Positions 9,177 to 18,300 are shown, numbered from the stretch's first letter. The stretch: DNA of 64,000 nucleotides from Candidatus Palauibacter poriticola (GCA_012270965.1 JAAXHJ010000067.1:1-64000), one strand, 5' to 3'. Numbers and translations are program-made. The notes: a model not told the origin generated them from the letters alone.

Positions 9177-9596
9177 CTACCCCGCCCCCGCCGGAGCCGA
9201 GGGGCCCAGGACCGGCACCCCTGTGGGCTCGAAGTGTCGAACATTGCGCGTGACGACCGTAAGCCCGCGCTCCAGAGCCGAGGCGGCGATCAAGAGATCC
9301 GCATCCGGGCGGCCCAGGGTTTGGGAGAGGCGTCCCCGGCGCCTGGCCGTAGGACGATCCACGGGTAGGATACGGTCCCCGTACAGTCTGATGATGTCGT
9401 CGAGTCACCTTCCCAGCGCGTCGGTGAAATCCGGATTGCGGCGCCGCTGTTTCTCGATTCCCCGTTCGATCTCGCCGATGGAGACCACGCTGAGGTACAG
9501 GTCGACCGTACGCCGGCTCGCCTCCCACCGGATGATCGAACGACTGCGTTCGCGCTGACGGAGTGCCGAGAGAACGTCGGTGTCGACCAGAAACAT
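9177..9596 (-). pseudogene. PIN-domain toxin (VapC/FitB-like) with in-frame nonsense codon
   Basis: Reads MFLVDTDVLSALR... with the PIN first aspartates and the SIGEIERGIEKQ helix, then stops at TGA (9405-9407). The same frame then continues without further stops as LDDIIRLYGDRILPVD and PDADLLIAASALERGLTVVTRN, the second half of a FitB-type PIN domain. FitB-like toxins commonly carry tryptophan at this position (ALxxWLDD), so one TGG-to-TGA change accounts for the break. No antitoxin gene is visible upstream, where the divergent amidase begins. Function is presumably lost, unless TGA is read through or the base is an assembly error. Confidence 0.8.
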
Positions 9597-9645
9597 TCAT
9601 GTGTGTACGGTGGAGTACGTCATGGGCATTGCACGAGGAGCCGAC

Positions 9646-11265
9646 ATGTCACGGACACACTCCATCATGAAGAAGCTTGGCGCCGCTCGAACGCGCGCGT
9701 TCGCCGGACCGGCATGGTCCCTCACCCTGACCTTCGCGCTCGCCGCCGCCGGTACTCCGCTCGGGGCGCAGACCTTCCAAGTCGAGGAAACCACGATCGC
9801 GCAGGTCCACGCCGCTTTCCAGTCGGGCGACCTCACCTGCGAGGGTCTGGTCGAGAGCTACTTGGCCCGCATCGATGCCTACGACAAACAGGGACCGCGG
9901 TTCAACGCGATCGCCGTCGTCAACCCGCGAGCCCTCGAAGAGGCCCGAACCCTCGACGCCGCCTTCGCGTCCGGCGGCCTCACGGGACCGCTGCACTGCA
10001 TCCCGGTCCTCCTCAAGGACCAAGTCGAGACTCGCGACATGCCGACGACCTACGGGTCGGCGCTCTTCGAGGGCTACGTGTCGGAGCGCGACGGGACCAT
10101 CGTCACGCGAATGAGGGAGGCGGGCGCTCTCATCATCGCCAAGACGAACATGGGGGAGTTCGCCTCGCGCTACGTCGGGTCGGGGTTCGGGATCATCCGC
10201 AACGCCTACGACCCGCGGCGGAACCCGAGCGGCTCCTCCGGCGGCACCGGATCCGGCGTGGCGGCGAACCTCGGTCTGATCGGCATCGGCGAGGACACGG
10301 GCGGTTCCATCCGCGGACCGGCGGCCGTGGCCTCGCTCGTCGGCCTACGTCCCACGCTTCCGCTGGTGAGCCGTTTCGGGATGATGCCGGCCAACCCCAC
10401 CACCGACACGATGGGTCCGATGACCCGCACCGTGATGGACGCGGCCATCCTCCTCGACGTCATCTCCGGCTACGACCCCAACGACCCGGTGACGGCGTAC
10501 TCCGTGGGACAGGTTCCGGACTCCTACGCGGCCGGACTCGAAGCGGGGGCGCTGGCGGGCGCCCGGATCGGCGTCATCCGCGAGCCGATGGATCGTTCGG
10601 TGGACACGACGTCGGAGGGATTCCGCCAGGTACGCGCCCAAATGGAGGCGGCGATCCGCGCGCTCCGCGACCTGGGGGCCGAGGTATTCGACGTCGCCAT
10701 CCCCGGAATCGAGCAGGTAAGCGCCGTCTTCCGCGCCAACTCCTACGAGACCGAGGAGGTGACCGACGCCTACCTCGCCGAACTCCGCGACCCGCCGTAC
10801 CGCTCGCTCGCTTCGATCCTCCTCTCCGGCCGGGTCAACCCGTGGCGGGCCGCCGGCATGGCCGATCTCCTGGGAAAGACGACCCGCGACTTGGGCTATC
10901 TCGAGTACCTGCTCGCGCGTGACCACGTCCGTGAGGATGTCATCGCGACAATGGCCGAACACGACCTCGACGCCTTCGTCTACGCCACCTTCGATCACCC
11001 GCCGGCCCCCATCGCGGACGATGTGGAGACGAACTCCGCCCCGGACGACCGCTACGCCCTCGGCGACAACCGCTCGCTGAGCCCGCTGACGGGCTTTCCG
11101 GCGCTGACGGTGCCCGCGGGATTCACGGACGACGGCCTCCCGGTGGGACTGGAGTTTTTGGGCCGCCCGTTCACGGAAGCGATGCTCCTCGGCTTCGGCT
11201 ACGCCTACGAGCAGGCGACGAACCACCGCCGCCCCCCTCCCGCGGCCCCGCCCCTCGGTGGTTGA
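9646..11265 (+). CDS. Secreted amidase signature (AS) family hydrolase
   Basis: 539-residue amidase of the Ser-cisSer-Lys family that hydrolyses amide bonds. Triad signatures: lysine in VLLKDQVET, the cis-serine in SGSSGGTGSG, and the nucleophile in EDTGGSIRGPA. An N-terminal export signal ends near GTPLGAQ, so it acts in the periplasm or outside. The ATG at 9646 has GAGGAG six bases upstream. Residues from about 344 to the end are almost duplicated at 13874-14464. The substrate cannot be told from sequence; family members include peptide amidases and Glu-tRNA amidotransferase A subunits, and the signal peptide argues against the latter. Confidence 0.88.
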   Translation: MSRTHSIMKKLGAARTRAFAGPAWSLTLTFALAAAGTPLGAQTFQVEETTIAQVHAAFQSGDLTCEGLVESYLARIDAYDKQGPRFNAIAVVNPRALEEARTLDAAFASGGLTGPLHCIPVLLKDQVETRDMPTTYGSALFEGYVSERDGTIVTRMREAGALIIAKTNMGEFASRYVGSGFGIIRNAYDPRRNPSGSSGGTGSGVAANLGLIGIGEDTGGSIRGPAAVASLVGLRPTLPLVSRFGMMPANPTTDTMGPMTRTVMDAAILLDVISGYDPNDPVTAYSVGQVPDSYAAGLEAGALAGARIGVIREPMDRSVDTTSEGFRQVRAQMEAAIRALRDLGAEVFDVAIPGIEQVSAVFRANSYETEEVTDAYLAELRDPPYRSLASILLSGRVNPWRAAGMADLLGKTTRDLGYLEYLLARDHVREDVIATMAEHDLDAFVYATFDHPPAPIADDVETNSAPDDRYALGDNRSLSPLTGFPALTVPAGFTDDGLPVGLEFLGRPFTEAMLLGFGYAYEQATNHRRPPPAAPPLGG

Positions 11266-11640
11266 CCGGGCGCGGGCGAGTCGAGAGGGCAAGTCTCTCG
11301 GACAGTGGTTGCGTGAAGCTACCGATGAGAGGATGGCCGCCACCCGTCCACGCAAGTTCACCTTGAGGAACTTAGCGAGTTCGACGCGGCGTGCGATGCG
11401 CGGCGGTCCGCCGTCCCTGCACCCGACTGGCCCGAGGTGAAAGCGAGTGATTTCTGAGTCCAGACTCTCCGGGATCGAGACCACGTGATCTTCGTAGACG
11501 CGACCGTCTTCACGTATCACGTCGGTCGCCAGCGTCCGCTACGTCGGGACGCGCGAGTTCACCGCTCCATCGTTGGCGCGCCATGACCATCTCGTCACTT
11601 CTGCGGAAGTAGTTCCAGGAACTGCTCAACTTCCCCGGGG
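11266..11640 (+). pseudogene. Decayed antitoxin-toxin pair (relic of the 14528-15201 module)
   Basis: After the amidase stop, SREGKSLGQWLREATDERMAA and, one frame over, EELSEFDAACDARR and PDWPEVK align with the intact antitoxin at 14528-14797. The 5' third is missing and there is a frameshift near 11365. From 11485, VIFVDATVFTYHVG, then LVTSAEV, align with the intact PIN toxin at 14794, broken by a stop near 11583 and ending by about 11640. The order amidase, antitoxin, toxin is the same in both places, so this is the older, dead copy of one duplicated block. Confidence 0.8.
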
Positions 11641-12140
11641 TCGCATGCGCGCGGGCTCCGTCTGACCGGCGGGCCGGAAAACGATGGGCGCCTGCGGTGC
11701 CAAAAAGATCGCACTCGCGGGCCGCGCGGTCACGGCCCCCGCGCCTCTCGAGCGAATCGCAACCGGCGGGGGGGGTTGGGTGCGGGCCGGCGTGACGGGC
11801 AGCCGTGCCAGTGTGTGGACCGGTCGGGGCTCAACCCTCCCCGTAGAACCGGGCGACGGCCCCGCGTCCGGGCAAGCTCGGCGCGGGGCGGGCGGGCATC
11901 GGGCGCTCTACCACCGTCCCGCGACCTGCACGGCCGACACGTTCGCGCCGGAGGCCACGAGGTTTCGGGCCATGCCGACCCGTGCGGAGTGTCCGAGAAT
12001 CCGTCGCCGGGCTAAACGGATCGGCGGTCACGGGGAAAAGGGGGGTTGCGGAACCGGAGATGCGCGGAGCATTGTTGTCTCCGGAAGGGGTGGAAGACCG
12101 GCGGTGGATGCAAACCCGAACCGGGAAGGCGGTCGAACGA
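11641..12140. other. Accessory gap with recombinase relic only
   Basis: Apart from the recombinase relic at 11831-12022, I see no credible gene between the decayed toxin and the start of lipoprotein A1. Reading frames here have no recognisable protein features. Confidence 0.5.
11831..12022 (-). pseudogene. Tyrosine recombinase C-terminal relic, copy 1
   Basis: The minus strand reads RRRILGHSARVGMARNLVAS, then SAVQVAGRW, then a TAG stop. A shifted frame continues MPARPAPSLPGRGAVARFYG. The HSAR segment matches the HxxR box of tyrosine recombinases and AGRW the following H/W box. The end GRGAVARFY is typical of integrase C-termini. The N-terminal three quarters are absent, and a nonsense codon and a frameshift are visible. 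It sits just upstream of the lipoprotein cassette. GGCGACGGCCCCGCGTCCGG (11852-11871) recurs at 13672-13691 in the matching relic on the other side. Confidence 0.7.
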
Positions 12141-13193
12141 ATGCGGACTCGCACGGTTGGAATAGCTGTGCTGGTGTTGTGCGGCGTGTTGCTCGCGGCG
12201 TGTGCGGAACGGCTCGCCGTCGCGCCGGAGCCGGAGGTGAGTGCGCGGGCCGGATGGCTGGGTGACAACTTTGAGGCCATGCATCCGCCGACGTATATCG
12301 AACGCGAGCAGTTGCTCGCTCGGCTGGACGCTCCGGGCGGCGAGGAGTGGGCGGTGTCGCAGGGCTTCCGCAGGGAGTGGTTGCCGAAGTGGCGGCGGTG
12401 GCTCTCCTGGCACCTGACTTCGGAGATTCTCCCGCCGAACCGGGCGGATCCGGAGGTTCGGGCTCGATTGCTGGCCCGGCTGAACGCTCCGGGCGGTGAG
12501 GAGTGGGCGGTATCGGATGGCCTCCCCGCCGATCAAGTTGAAATGTATCGGCGGTATCTGTCCGCGCCGGAGCCGCCCCCCCTCAAGCCTCTCCCAATGG
12601 AACCGGCCGAAGCGGAGGCGGTGTTCGGAAGGCCTCCGTGGAGCGAGCCTCCGCCTGCGGATCGTTGCGAGCCCGGGCTCGTTGTGTGGCGTATCGAACC
12701 GGCACTTGATCACGTCCTCGAAACGCAGGGGAGCAAAACGGCCTTTTGGCTTAGAGCCAACGCATGGCAACAACCGACGACCCGTATGGATCAACGGGTG
12801 ATGTTGGGAATGGACATCATCGCCTTGGATATCGACACTAAAGACCTATTCTGTACGCGGGCCGTGGCTGGAGCGGCCGTGAACCAGAAGTGGCCCCGAC
12901 CAGAGGAGGACGAAACTCGCTGTGGTAGTGTAAATAGTGGGCATTGGGGGTGGACCGACACCGATTCGTGGTACGGAGAACTTGGAGGCCGGCGTTGTGT
13001 TGACCTTCCCGGCCTCCCGGTCGGCCCGGGAGGGTGTCCTCCCGGCGGCGATTGCGGCGACGGAACGGAGAACGTCGGCTCGAACGATGATGATGAGGGC
13101 TTTGACGACGATGACGACGAAGAGGAGGAGGAATGTTGGACGGTCATAACCAAACCCGATGGAACAACGGAGCTTACTCGGTGCGATGGGTAA
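12141..13193 (+). CDS. Cassette lipoprotein A1 (unknown family, ECWT...C tail)
   Basis: 350-residue predicted lipoprotein. Signal MRTRTVGIAVLVLCGVLLAAC has its lipobox cysteine at 21. Residues ~57-90 and ~108-143 are two copies of one motif (LLARL-APGGEEWAVS-G, ending WRRWL or YRRYL). A cysteine-containing middle part follows, then an acidic run (DDDEGFDDDDDEEEEE) and the tail ECWTVITKPDGTTELTRC. The motif and the tail, with its 16-residue cysteine spacing, recur in A2 at 45961. The ATG at 12141 gives a clean signal; GGAAGG lies 12 bases upstream, so the ribosome site is weak. Lipoprotein B1 follows after 16 bases. I do not recognise the family. The acidic run could bind cations (inference). 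Confidence 0.75.
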   Translation: MRTRTVGIAVLVLCGVLLAACAERLAVAPEPEVSARAGWLGDNFEAMHPPTYIEREQLLARLDAPGGEEWAVSQGFRREWLPKWRRWLSWHLTSEILPPNRADPEVRARLLARLNAPGGEEWAVSDGLPADQVEMYRRYLSAPEPPPLKPLPMEPAEAEAVFGRPPWSEPPPADRCEPGLVVWRIEPALDHVLETQGSKTAFWLRANAWQQPTTRMDQRVMLGMDIIALDIDTKDLFCTRAVAGAAVNQKWPRPEEDETRCGSVNSGHWGWTDTDSWYGELGGRRCVDLPGLPVGPGGCPPGGDCGDGTENVGSNDDDEGFDDDDDEEEEECWTVITKPDGTTELTRCDG

Positions 13194-13209
13194 GACAAGG
13201 GGGGGCATA

Positions 13210-13635
13210 ATGTCACAGAAGAGCATCGCATCTGTTCTGGGAGTGTCGGTATTCGCCGGGATCGCGACGGGTTGCATGGACGGCACCGGATTGCTTGTTT
13301 CCGATGGTCGGGGCGCGCACGAGGCTCGCGCGCCCGCTTCAAGTCAAGCGGTGGAGATCCTGCCGAATCATTACGTTGTCCATAAGCACGAAATGGGGCG
13401 AGTGGGTGATGCTCAATACATGTTGGGTACTGGTCCCTACCCTCGTGTGGGCGGGGCGATGCTCAACGGCCCGGACCCGGACTGTGCGATATCGTACGAC
13501 GACTTGGCCGACGAGGAAAAGCTGAAGGCCTACAACGCATGCGTGACGGACTTGCACAACAGCCCGGATTGCGCGGTGGTGGTGCAGGAGAACATCAAAG
13601 CGGCCCGCATGCACCATGCGCACTGTCTAGCCTAG
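13210..13635 (+). CDS. Cassette lipoprotein B1 (unknown family, four-cysteine HAHCL protein)
   Basis: 141-residue predicted lipoprotein. Signal MSQKSIASVLGVSVFAGIATGC has its lipobox cysteine at 22. The mature part carries LGTGPYP, NGPDPDC and a C-terminal IKAARMHHAHCLA. Cysteines at 92, 111, 121 and 139 have spacings 19, 10 and 18, identical to B2 at 46349-46760, which suggests two conserved disulfides outside the cytoplasm. The ATG at 13210 was chosen because a G-rich ribosome site (AAGGGGGGG) precedes it and it gives the signal peptide. An earlier in-frame start would overlap A1 and bury the signal. No known family is recognised, and its fixed position after gene A argues for joint function. 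Confidence 0.75.
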   Translation: MSQKSIASVLGVSVFAGIATGCMDGTGLLVSDGRGAHEARAPASSQAVEILPNHYVVHKHEMGRVGDAQYMLGTGPYPRVGGAMLNGPDPDCAISYDDLADEEKLKAYNACVTDLHNSPDCAVVVQENIKAARMHHAHCLA

Positions 13636-13640
13636 CCTAG

Positions 13641-13663
13641 CCGCCGGGGCCTATCCCCGGCGG
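13641..13663. terminator. Perfect GC hairpin after lipoprotein B1
   Basis: CCGCCGGGG (13641-13649), loop CCTAT, CCCCGGCGG (13655-13663): a 9-bp perfect stem five bases after the B1 stop, without a T run. It also contains the stop codon of the minus-strand recombinase relic. Likely a terminator or a structural end of the cassette. Confidence 0.45.
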
Positions 13664-13692
13664 TAGTAGTCGGCGACGGCCCCGCGTCCGGG
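13651..13692 (-). pseudogene. Tyrosine recombinase C-terminal relic, copy 2
   Basis: The minus strand reads GRGAVADYYRRG followed by TAG, the typical last residues of an integrase, matching GRGAVARFYGEG of relic 1. The DNA GGCGACGGCCCCGCGTCCGG is shared exactly with 11852-11871. Nothing upstream in frame still looks like a recombinase, so only the last dozen codons survive. Together with relic 1 it brackets lipoproteins A1 and B1 in direct orientation. Confidence 0.55.
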
Positions 13693-13873
13693 GTGCGGCC
13701 GGGGCGGTGGGGATCGTGTGGCTCACGCGGGCGATCCTGCGGTGGAGCCCCCGGAAGGTCCGGTCGACCCCCGGCGCGGCGGGGAGGCCGTCGAGGAGGT
13801 CGGCGGGAGCCTACGCCCGGGAGCGCTCCCAAACCCCGGCGTAGGCCCGACGGGTGAATGGCGCGGGCGAATC

Positions 13874-14464
13874 GGGGCCGATGCATTCGACGTCGCGATC
13901 CCCGGGATCGAGCATGTCGGCACCGTCTTCGGCGCCAACTCCTACGAGACCCACGAGGTCACCGACGCCTACCTCGCCGAACTCCGCGACCCGCCGTACC
14001 GCTCGCTCGCTTCGATCCTCCTCTCCGGCCGGGTCAACCCGTGGCGGGCCGCCGGCATGGCCGATCTCCTGGGAAAGACGACCCGCGACTTGGGCTATCT
14101 CGAGTACCTGCTCGCGCGTGACCAGGTCCGTGCGGACGTCATCGCGACGATGGCCGAACACGATCTCGACGCCTTCGTCTACGCCACCTTCGATCACCCG
14201 CCGGCCCCCATCGCGGACGATGTGGAGACGAACCCCGCCCCGAACGACCGCTACGCCCTCGGCGACAACCGCTCGCTGAGCCCGCTGACGGGCTTTTCGG
14301 CGCTGACGGTGCCCGCGGGATTCACGGACGACGGCCTCCCGGTGGGACTGGAGTTTTTGGGCCGCCCGTTCACGGAAGCGATGCTCCTCGGCTTCGGCTA
14401 CGCCTACGAGCAGGCGACGAACCACCGCCGCCCGCCGTCCACCGCGCCGCCGCTCGGTGGTTGA
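13874..14464 (+). pseudogene. Truncated second copy of the secreted amidase (C-terminal third)
   Basis: From FDVAIPGIE to the C-terminal PPLGG this is nearly identical, at protein and DNA level, to residues ~344-539 of the amidase at 9646-11265. It lacks the signal peptide and the whole Ser-Ser-Lys triad, so it cannot be an active amidase. The frame stays open upstream to 13718, but that part is not amidase sequence. The match ends just past the stop (TTGACCGG). It is followed by the intact antitoxin-toxin pair, as the full amidase is followed by the decayed one. Confidence 0.85.
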
Positions 14465-14472
14465 CCGGATCG

Positions 14473-14505
14473 ACATGCATCATCATTTTGTGCATGTGTC
14501 ATAAT
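14473..14505 (+). promoter_or_regulatory. Probable autoregulatory promoter/operator of the toxin-antitoxin pair
   Basis: An AT-rich island in a GC-rich region. ACATGCA (14473-14479) and TGCATGT (14491-14497) form a perfect 7-bp inverted repeat, followed by CATAAT (14500-14505), a good -10 match. The antitoxin ATG is at 14528. Toxin-antitoxin operons are usually repressed by their own antitoxin at such dyads; here that is inference. Confidence 0.45.
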
Positions 14506-14527
14506 ATTGCACACTGCAAGAGGGGTC

Positions 14528-14797
14528 ATGTCGAGGATTCACTTCGTCGTCAAGGAAAGCGCCAAGGTCCGCTACCAGGCCCAGGCGGAGCGTGAGAAGA
14601 AGTCGCTCGGGCAGTGGCTGCGCGAAGCCGCCGACGAGAAACTTGAGGCCGCGCGTCCACGCCTGTTCACCGTCGAGGAACTCAAGGCGTTCGCCGCCAA
14701 GTGCGACGCGCGCCATCCCCCTGGCGCCAAGGAACCGGACTGGCCCGAGATCAAGAAGATGCTCGTGGAGACCCGGTTTCCGGATCCCGGCGTATGA
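14528..14797 (+). CDS. Antitoxin of a PIN toxin pair
   Basis: 89-residue small protein (MSRIHFVVKESAKVRYQAQA...) with KSLGQWLREAADEKLEA in the middle and EPDWPEIKKMLVETR near the end. Its layout fits CopG/VapB-type antitoxins: an N-terminal DNA-binding strand-helix part and a C-terminal part that wraps the toxin. The exact family is not certain. The ATG at 14528 follows AAGAGGGG. Its stop overlaps the toxin ATG by four bases (ATGA), the usual coupling. The relic at 11266-11450 is its decayed paralogue. Confidence 0.8.
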   Translation: MSRIHFVVKESAKVRYQAQAEREKKSLGQWLREAADEKLEAARPRLFTVEELKAFAAKCDARHPPGAKEPDWPEIKKMLVETRFPDPGV

Positions 14798-15201
14798 TCT
14801 TCGTCGACGCCAACGTCTTCATGTATTTCATCGGTGGCGACCACACCCTAAGAAGAACGGAGGCCCGGGCGTTCTTCTATCAATCGCAGCAACGAGATCG
14901 ACGCCTCGTGACCTCGGCGGAAGTCCTGCAGGAACTCCTCCATACCTACGTTCGCAGAGGTGATCGGGCCTCCATTGAGGTAGCCTTCGAACTTGTGGAG
15001 ACCACCGTGGCGGAAGTTTGGCCCGTCGAGAGAGAAGATGTCGAGCGCGCCCGGTATCTCTCTACGCCCCACCCGGAACTGCAGGCCCGCGATCTTGTCC
15101 ACCTTGCCTGCTGCATCCGGCGGCAGCCCGACGACCTGATGACCTTCGACCGGGCGCTGGCCGCCGCCTGGCGCTCCCGATCTTCGCGCGGAAACCCTTA
15201 G
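14794..15201 (+). CDS. PIN-domain toxin (VapC-type ribonuclease)
   Basis: 135-residue PIN-domain ribonuclease with all four acidic catalytic positions in place: D5 (MIFVDANVFMY), E43 (TSAEVLQELL), D100 (LQARDLVHLA) and D119 (LMTFDRAL). VapC toxins cleave tRNA or rRNA and are held in check by the partner encoded just upstream. This is the only intact one of four PIN genes or relics in the window. The start is set by the ATGA overlap with the antitoxin stop. Confidence 0.88.
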   Translation: MIFVDANVFMYFIGGDHTLRRTEARAFFYQSQQRDRRLVTSAEVLQELLHTYVRRGDRASIEVAFELVETTVAEVWPVEREDVERARYLSTPHPELQARDLVHLACCIRRQPDDLMTFDRALAAAWRSRSSRGNP

Positions 15202-15338
15202 CCCGTGCCCGCCGAGTTCGGCGCGTCCACCATCCCTCCGGCACCTCCGAGCCCTGTCTGGCCCGTGCCTGCGGGGATAGCGTATCCGGCGAGGTCTCCG
15301 CACAAACCGGTCGGCGAGCCAAGAAGGAGAGCAGCGAG

Positions 15339-18300
15339 ATGAGGGATTCATCCGGGCAACACCCGTCGTGCGCGCAACTGGTGCTCGTTTGGGGCGTCTT
15401 GATGGCGGTTCCCGGCCTCCTTCCTTCGGAGATGGCCGAGGTTCGGGCCCAGGAGGTCGATCCGTCGCTCGTGGCGGAGGTCGTGGCCGGCCTCCCGTTG
15501 CGCGAGATCGGCCCCGCGGTCATGGGTGGCAGGATCGCGGACGTTGCCGTGCATCCGCACCGAAGCAGCACCTGGTACATCGGGGTCGGCTCGGGCGGGG
15601 TGTGGAAGACGACGAACGCGGGCGTGACGTGGGATCCCATCTTCGAGGACCAGCCCGTGTACTCGATCGGCGACCTCGCGATCGATCCCAACCACCCGGA
15701 CGTGGTTTGGGTGGGAACGGGGGAGAACGTGAGCGGGCGCCACGTCGGCTGGGGGGACGGCATCTACCGCAGCCGGAACGGCGGGGAGACGTGGGAGAAC
15801 GTCGGCCTCCGGGATTCGCAGCACATCGGGAAGATCCTCATCGATCCTCGCGACAGCGACGTCATCTTGGTGGCCGCCGAGGGGTCGCTCTGGGCCGCGG
15901 GCGGCGACCGGGGCGTGTACAAGTCCACCGACAGCGGCGAATCATGGCGGCTGGTGCTCGAGATCGATGAGAACACCGGCGTCACCGACATCGAGTTTGC
16001 GCCCGGCAACCCGGACATGGTCTACGCGGCGGCGTACGAGCGTCGCCGCAAGATCTGGGGGCACCTCGCCGGCGGACCCAACTCCGGCATCTACAAGTCG
16101 ACCGACGGCGGCGAGAATTGGCGCCGGATCACGGCCGGACTCCCGAGCGGAGACGTGGGAAAGATCGGTCTCGCCGTCACGCCCGCGAACCCCGAGGTCG
16201 TGTACGCGACCATGGAGGCGAACGACGAGGAGCGCGGTTTCTACCGGTCCCTCGACCAAGGGGAGAGTTGGGAGCGGCGGAACTCTTACATCTCCGGCGG
16301 CACGGGCCCGCACTACTACCAGGAGATCGAGGCCTCGCCGCACGACGCGGACGTCGTGTACCAGATGGACGTCTTTATTCAGGTCACGCGGGATGGCGGC
16401 GCGACCTTCGGCAACCTCGAGACGGGGCGCGAGAAGCACAGCGACAACCACGCGCTGTGGATCGACCCGGAGGACGCGCGGCACCTGATCGTCGGCACGG
16501 ACGCCGGGCTGTACGAGAGCTTCGATGACGGGCGCACGTTCCGGCACTTCCCGAACCTGCCGATCTCGCAGTTCTACAAGCTGACGCTCGACAACGCGGA
16601 GCCGTTCTACCACGTGCTCGGCGGTGCGCAGGACCTCGGCACCCTGTGGGGCCCCGCGCGCACCACGAACATCGAGGGCGTGCGGAACCGCGACTGGTAC
16701 GTGCCCATGGGAGCGGACGGGTATGCGGTCCAGATCGACCCGCGGGATCCCGACATCCTCTACCTGCAGACGCAGCAGGGGAACCTCTACCGCTACGACC
16801 GGGAGAGCGAGGAAGCGCTCGACATCCAGGCGCAGCCCGAGCCCGGCGACCCGCCCGAACGCTGGAACTGGGACGCGCCGGTCCTCATCAGCCCCCACGA
16901 CCCCGACCGCATCTACCACGGCTCGCAGCGCCTGTGGGCGAGCGACGACCGCGGCAACTCGTGGACGGCGATAAGCGACGACCTGACGACGAACGTGAAC
17001 CGCTACGAGCTGGAGTTCATGGGCCGCGTATGGAGCGTTGACGATCTCATCGACAATGGTGCCATGTCCAAGTACGCGACCCTCACCGGCATCTCCGAGT
17101 CGCCGGTGACGGCGGGCGTGATCTACACGGGGAGCGATGACGGACTCATCCACGCGACGGAGGACGGTGGGGCGAACTGGCGGCTCGCGGGCGCTCTCCC
17201 CGGCGTGCCCGAACGGGCGTTCATCAACGACGTGGAGGCGTCGCAGTTCGACGCGACGACGGTTTTCGCCGTGGCGGACAACCACAAGGAGGGCGACTTC
17301 CGCCCGCTCGTGTTCGAAAGCAACGACGGGGGCCGCACGTGGCGGTCGATCGCGGGAGACCTGCCCGATGGGACGATTCTGTGGGCGATCGAGCAGGACC
17401 ACCTGAATCCGAGCCTTCTGTTTCTGGGGGCGGAGTTCGGGATGTACGCGAGCGTGAACGGCGGCGTGAACTGGCACATGCTGCCCGGTCCCACCATCCC
17501 GCACCGGGATCTGGAGATCCAGCGTCGCGACAGCGACGTGGTCGGCGCGACCTTCGGCCGCGGCTTCTACGTGCTGGATGATTACACCCCGTTGCGCGAA
17601 CTGGCCGGCGGCGCGATCACGGCGGCGGCCGCCGCGGAGGGAGGGGGGCTGTTCCCGATTCGCGATGCGTGGTGGTACATCCCCTCGGTTCCCATGCAGG
17701 CCCGCGGCAAGCCGACGCTGGGGTCGGACGACTACACGGCGCCGAACCCGGCCTTCGGGGCCGCGCTGACGTACTACCTGCCGGAGACGCTGACGACGGC
17801 CGCGGAGCTGCGGCGCGCCGCCGAGGCGGAGGTGCGAGCGGCCGGGGGAGATGTGCCGTTCCCCGGCTACGACATCCTGAACGAGGAGTCGACGGAGAGC
17901 GGACCCCGGGCGTTGATTGCGGTCGCCGACGCGGACGGGCGGACCGTGCGCTGGATCGCCGGTCCCGCCGGCAAGGGGCTGCACCGCGTGAGCTGGGATC
18001 TGCGGGCCCCGCCGCCCGATCCGGTCGACCTCACGGTCCCGGGCTTCACGCCGCCGTGGGTGGGACCGCCCCAAGGGCCCCTCGCCGCTCCCGGGGACTA
18101 CTCCGCGCAGCTCGTCGTCGTCGCGGCGGACGGCGCGCGGGAGGTCGGGATGCCCCAAACCTTCACCGTCAAGGCGGTGCCCACGGCCGAGGCGGGCACG
18201 GACTTCGGGATCGTGGTCGCCTTCCAGACCGAGGCCTCGGAACTGAGACGCCGCATCGCCTCGGCGGGCGAGGAGGTGGGCCGCGCCCGCGATCGGTTGC

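Noticed and set aside
11684-12265. Plus-strand frame between the decayed toxin and lipoprotein A1
   Set aside because: Gly/Arg-rich composition without motifs. The minus strand here has recognisable recombinase sequence, and the A1 signal peptide starts inside this frame only at 12141.
12791-13342. Minus-strand frames with serine runs opposite lipoprotein A1
   Set aside because: The serine-rich stretch is the complement of the acidic run of A1, and no start or domain supports it.
13718-13873. N-terminal part of the truncated amidase frame as real protein
   Set aside because: The open frame upstream of FDVAIPGIE has no amidase similarity, no signal peptide and overlaps relic recombinase DNA. 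It is an accidental extension.
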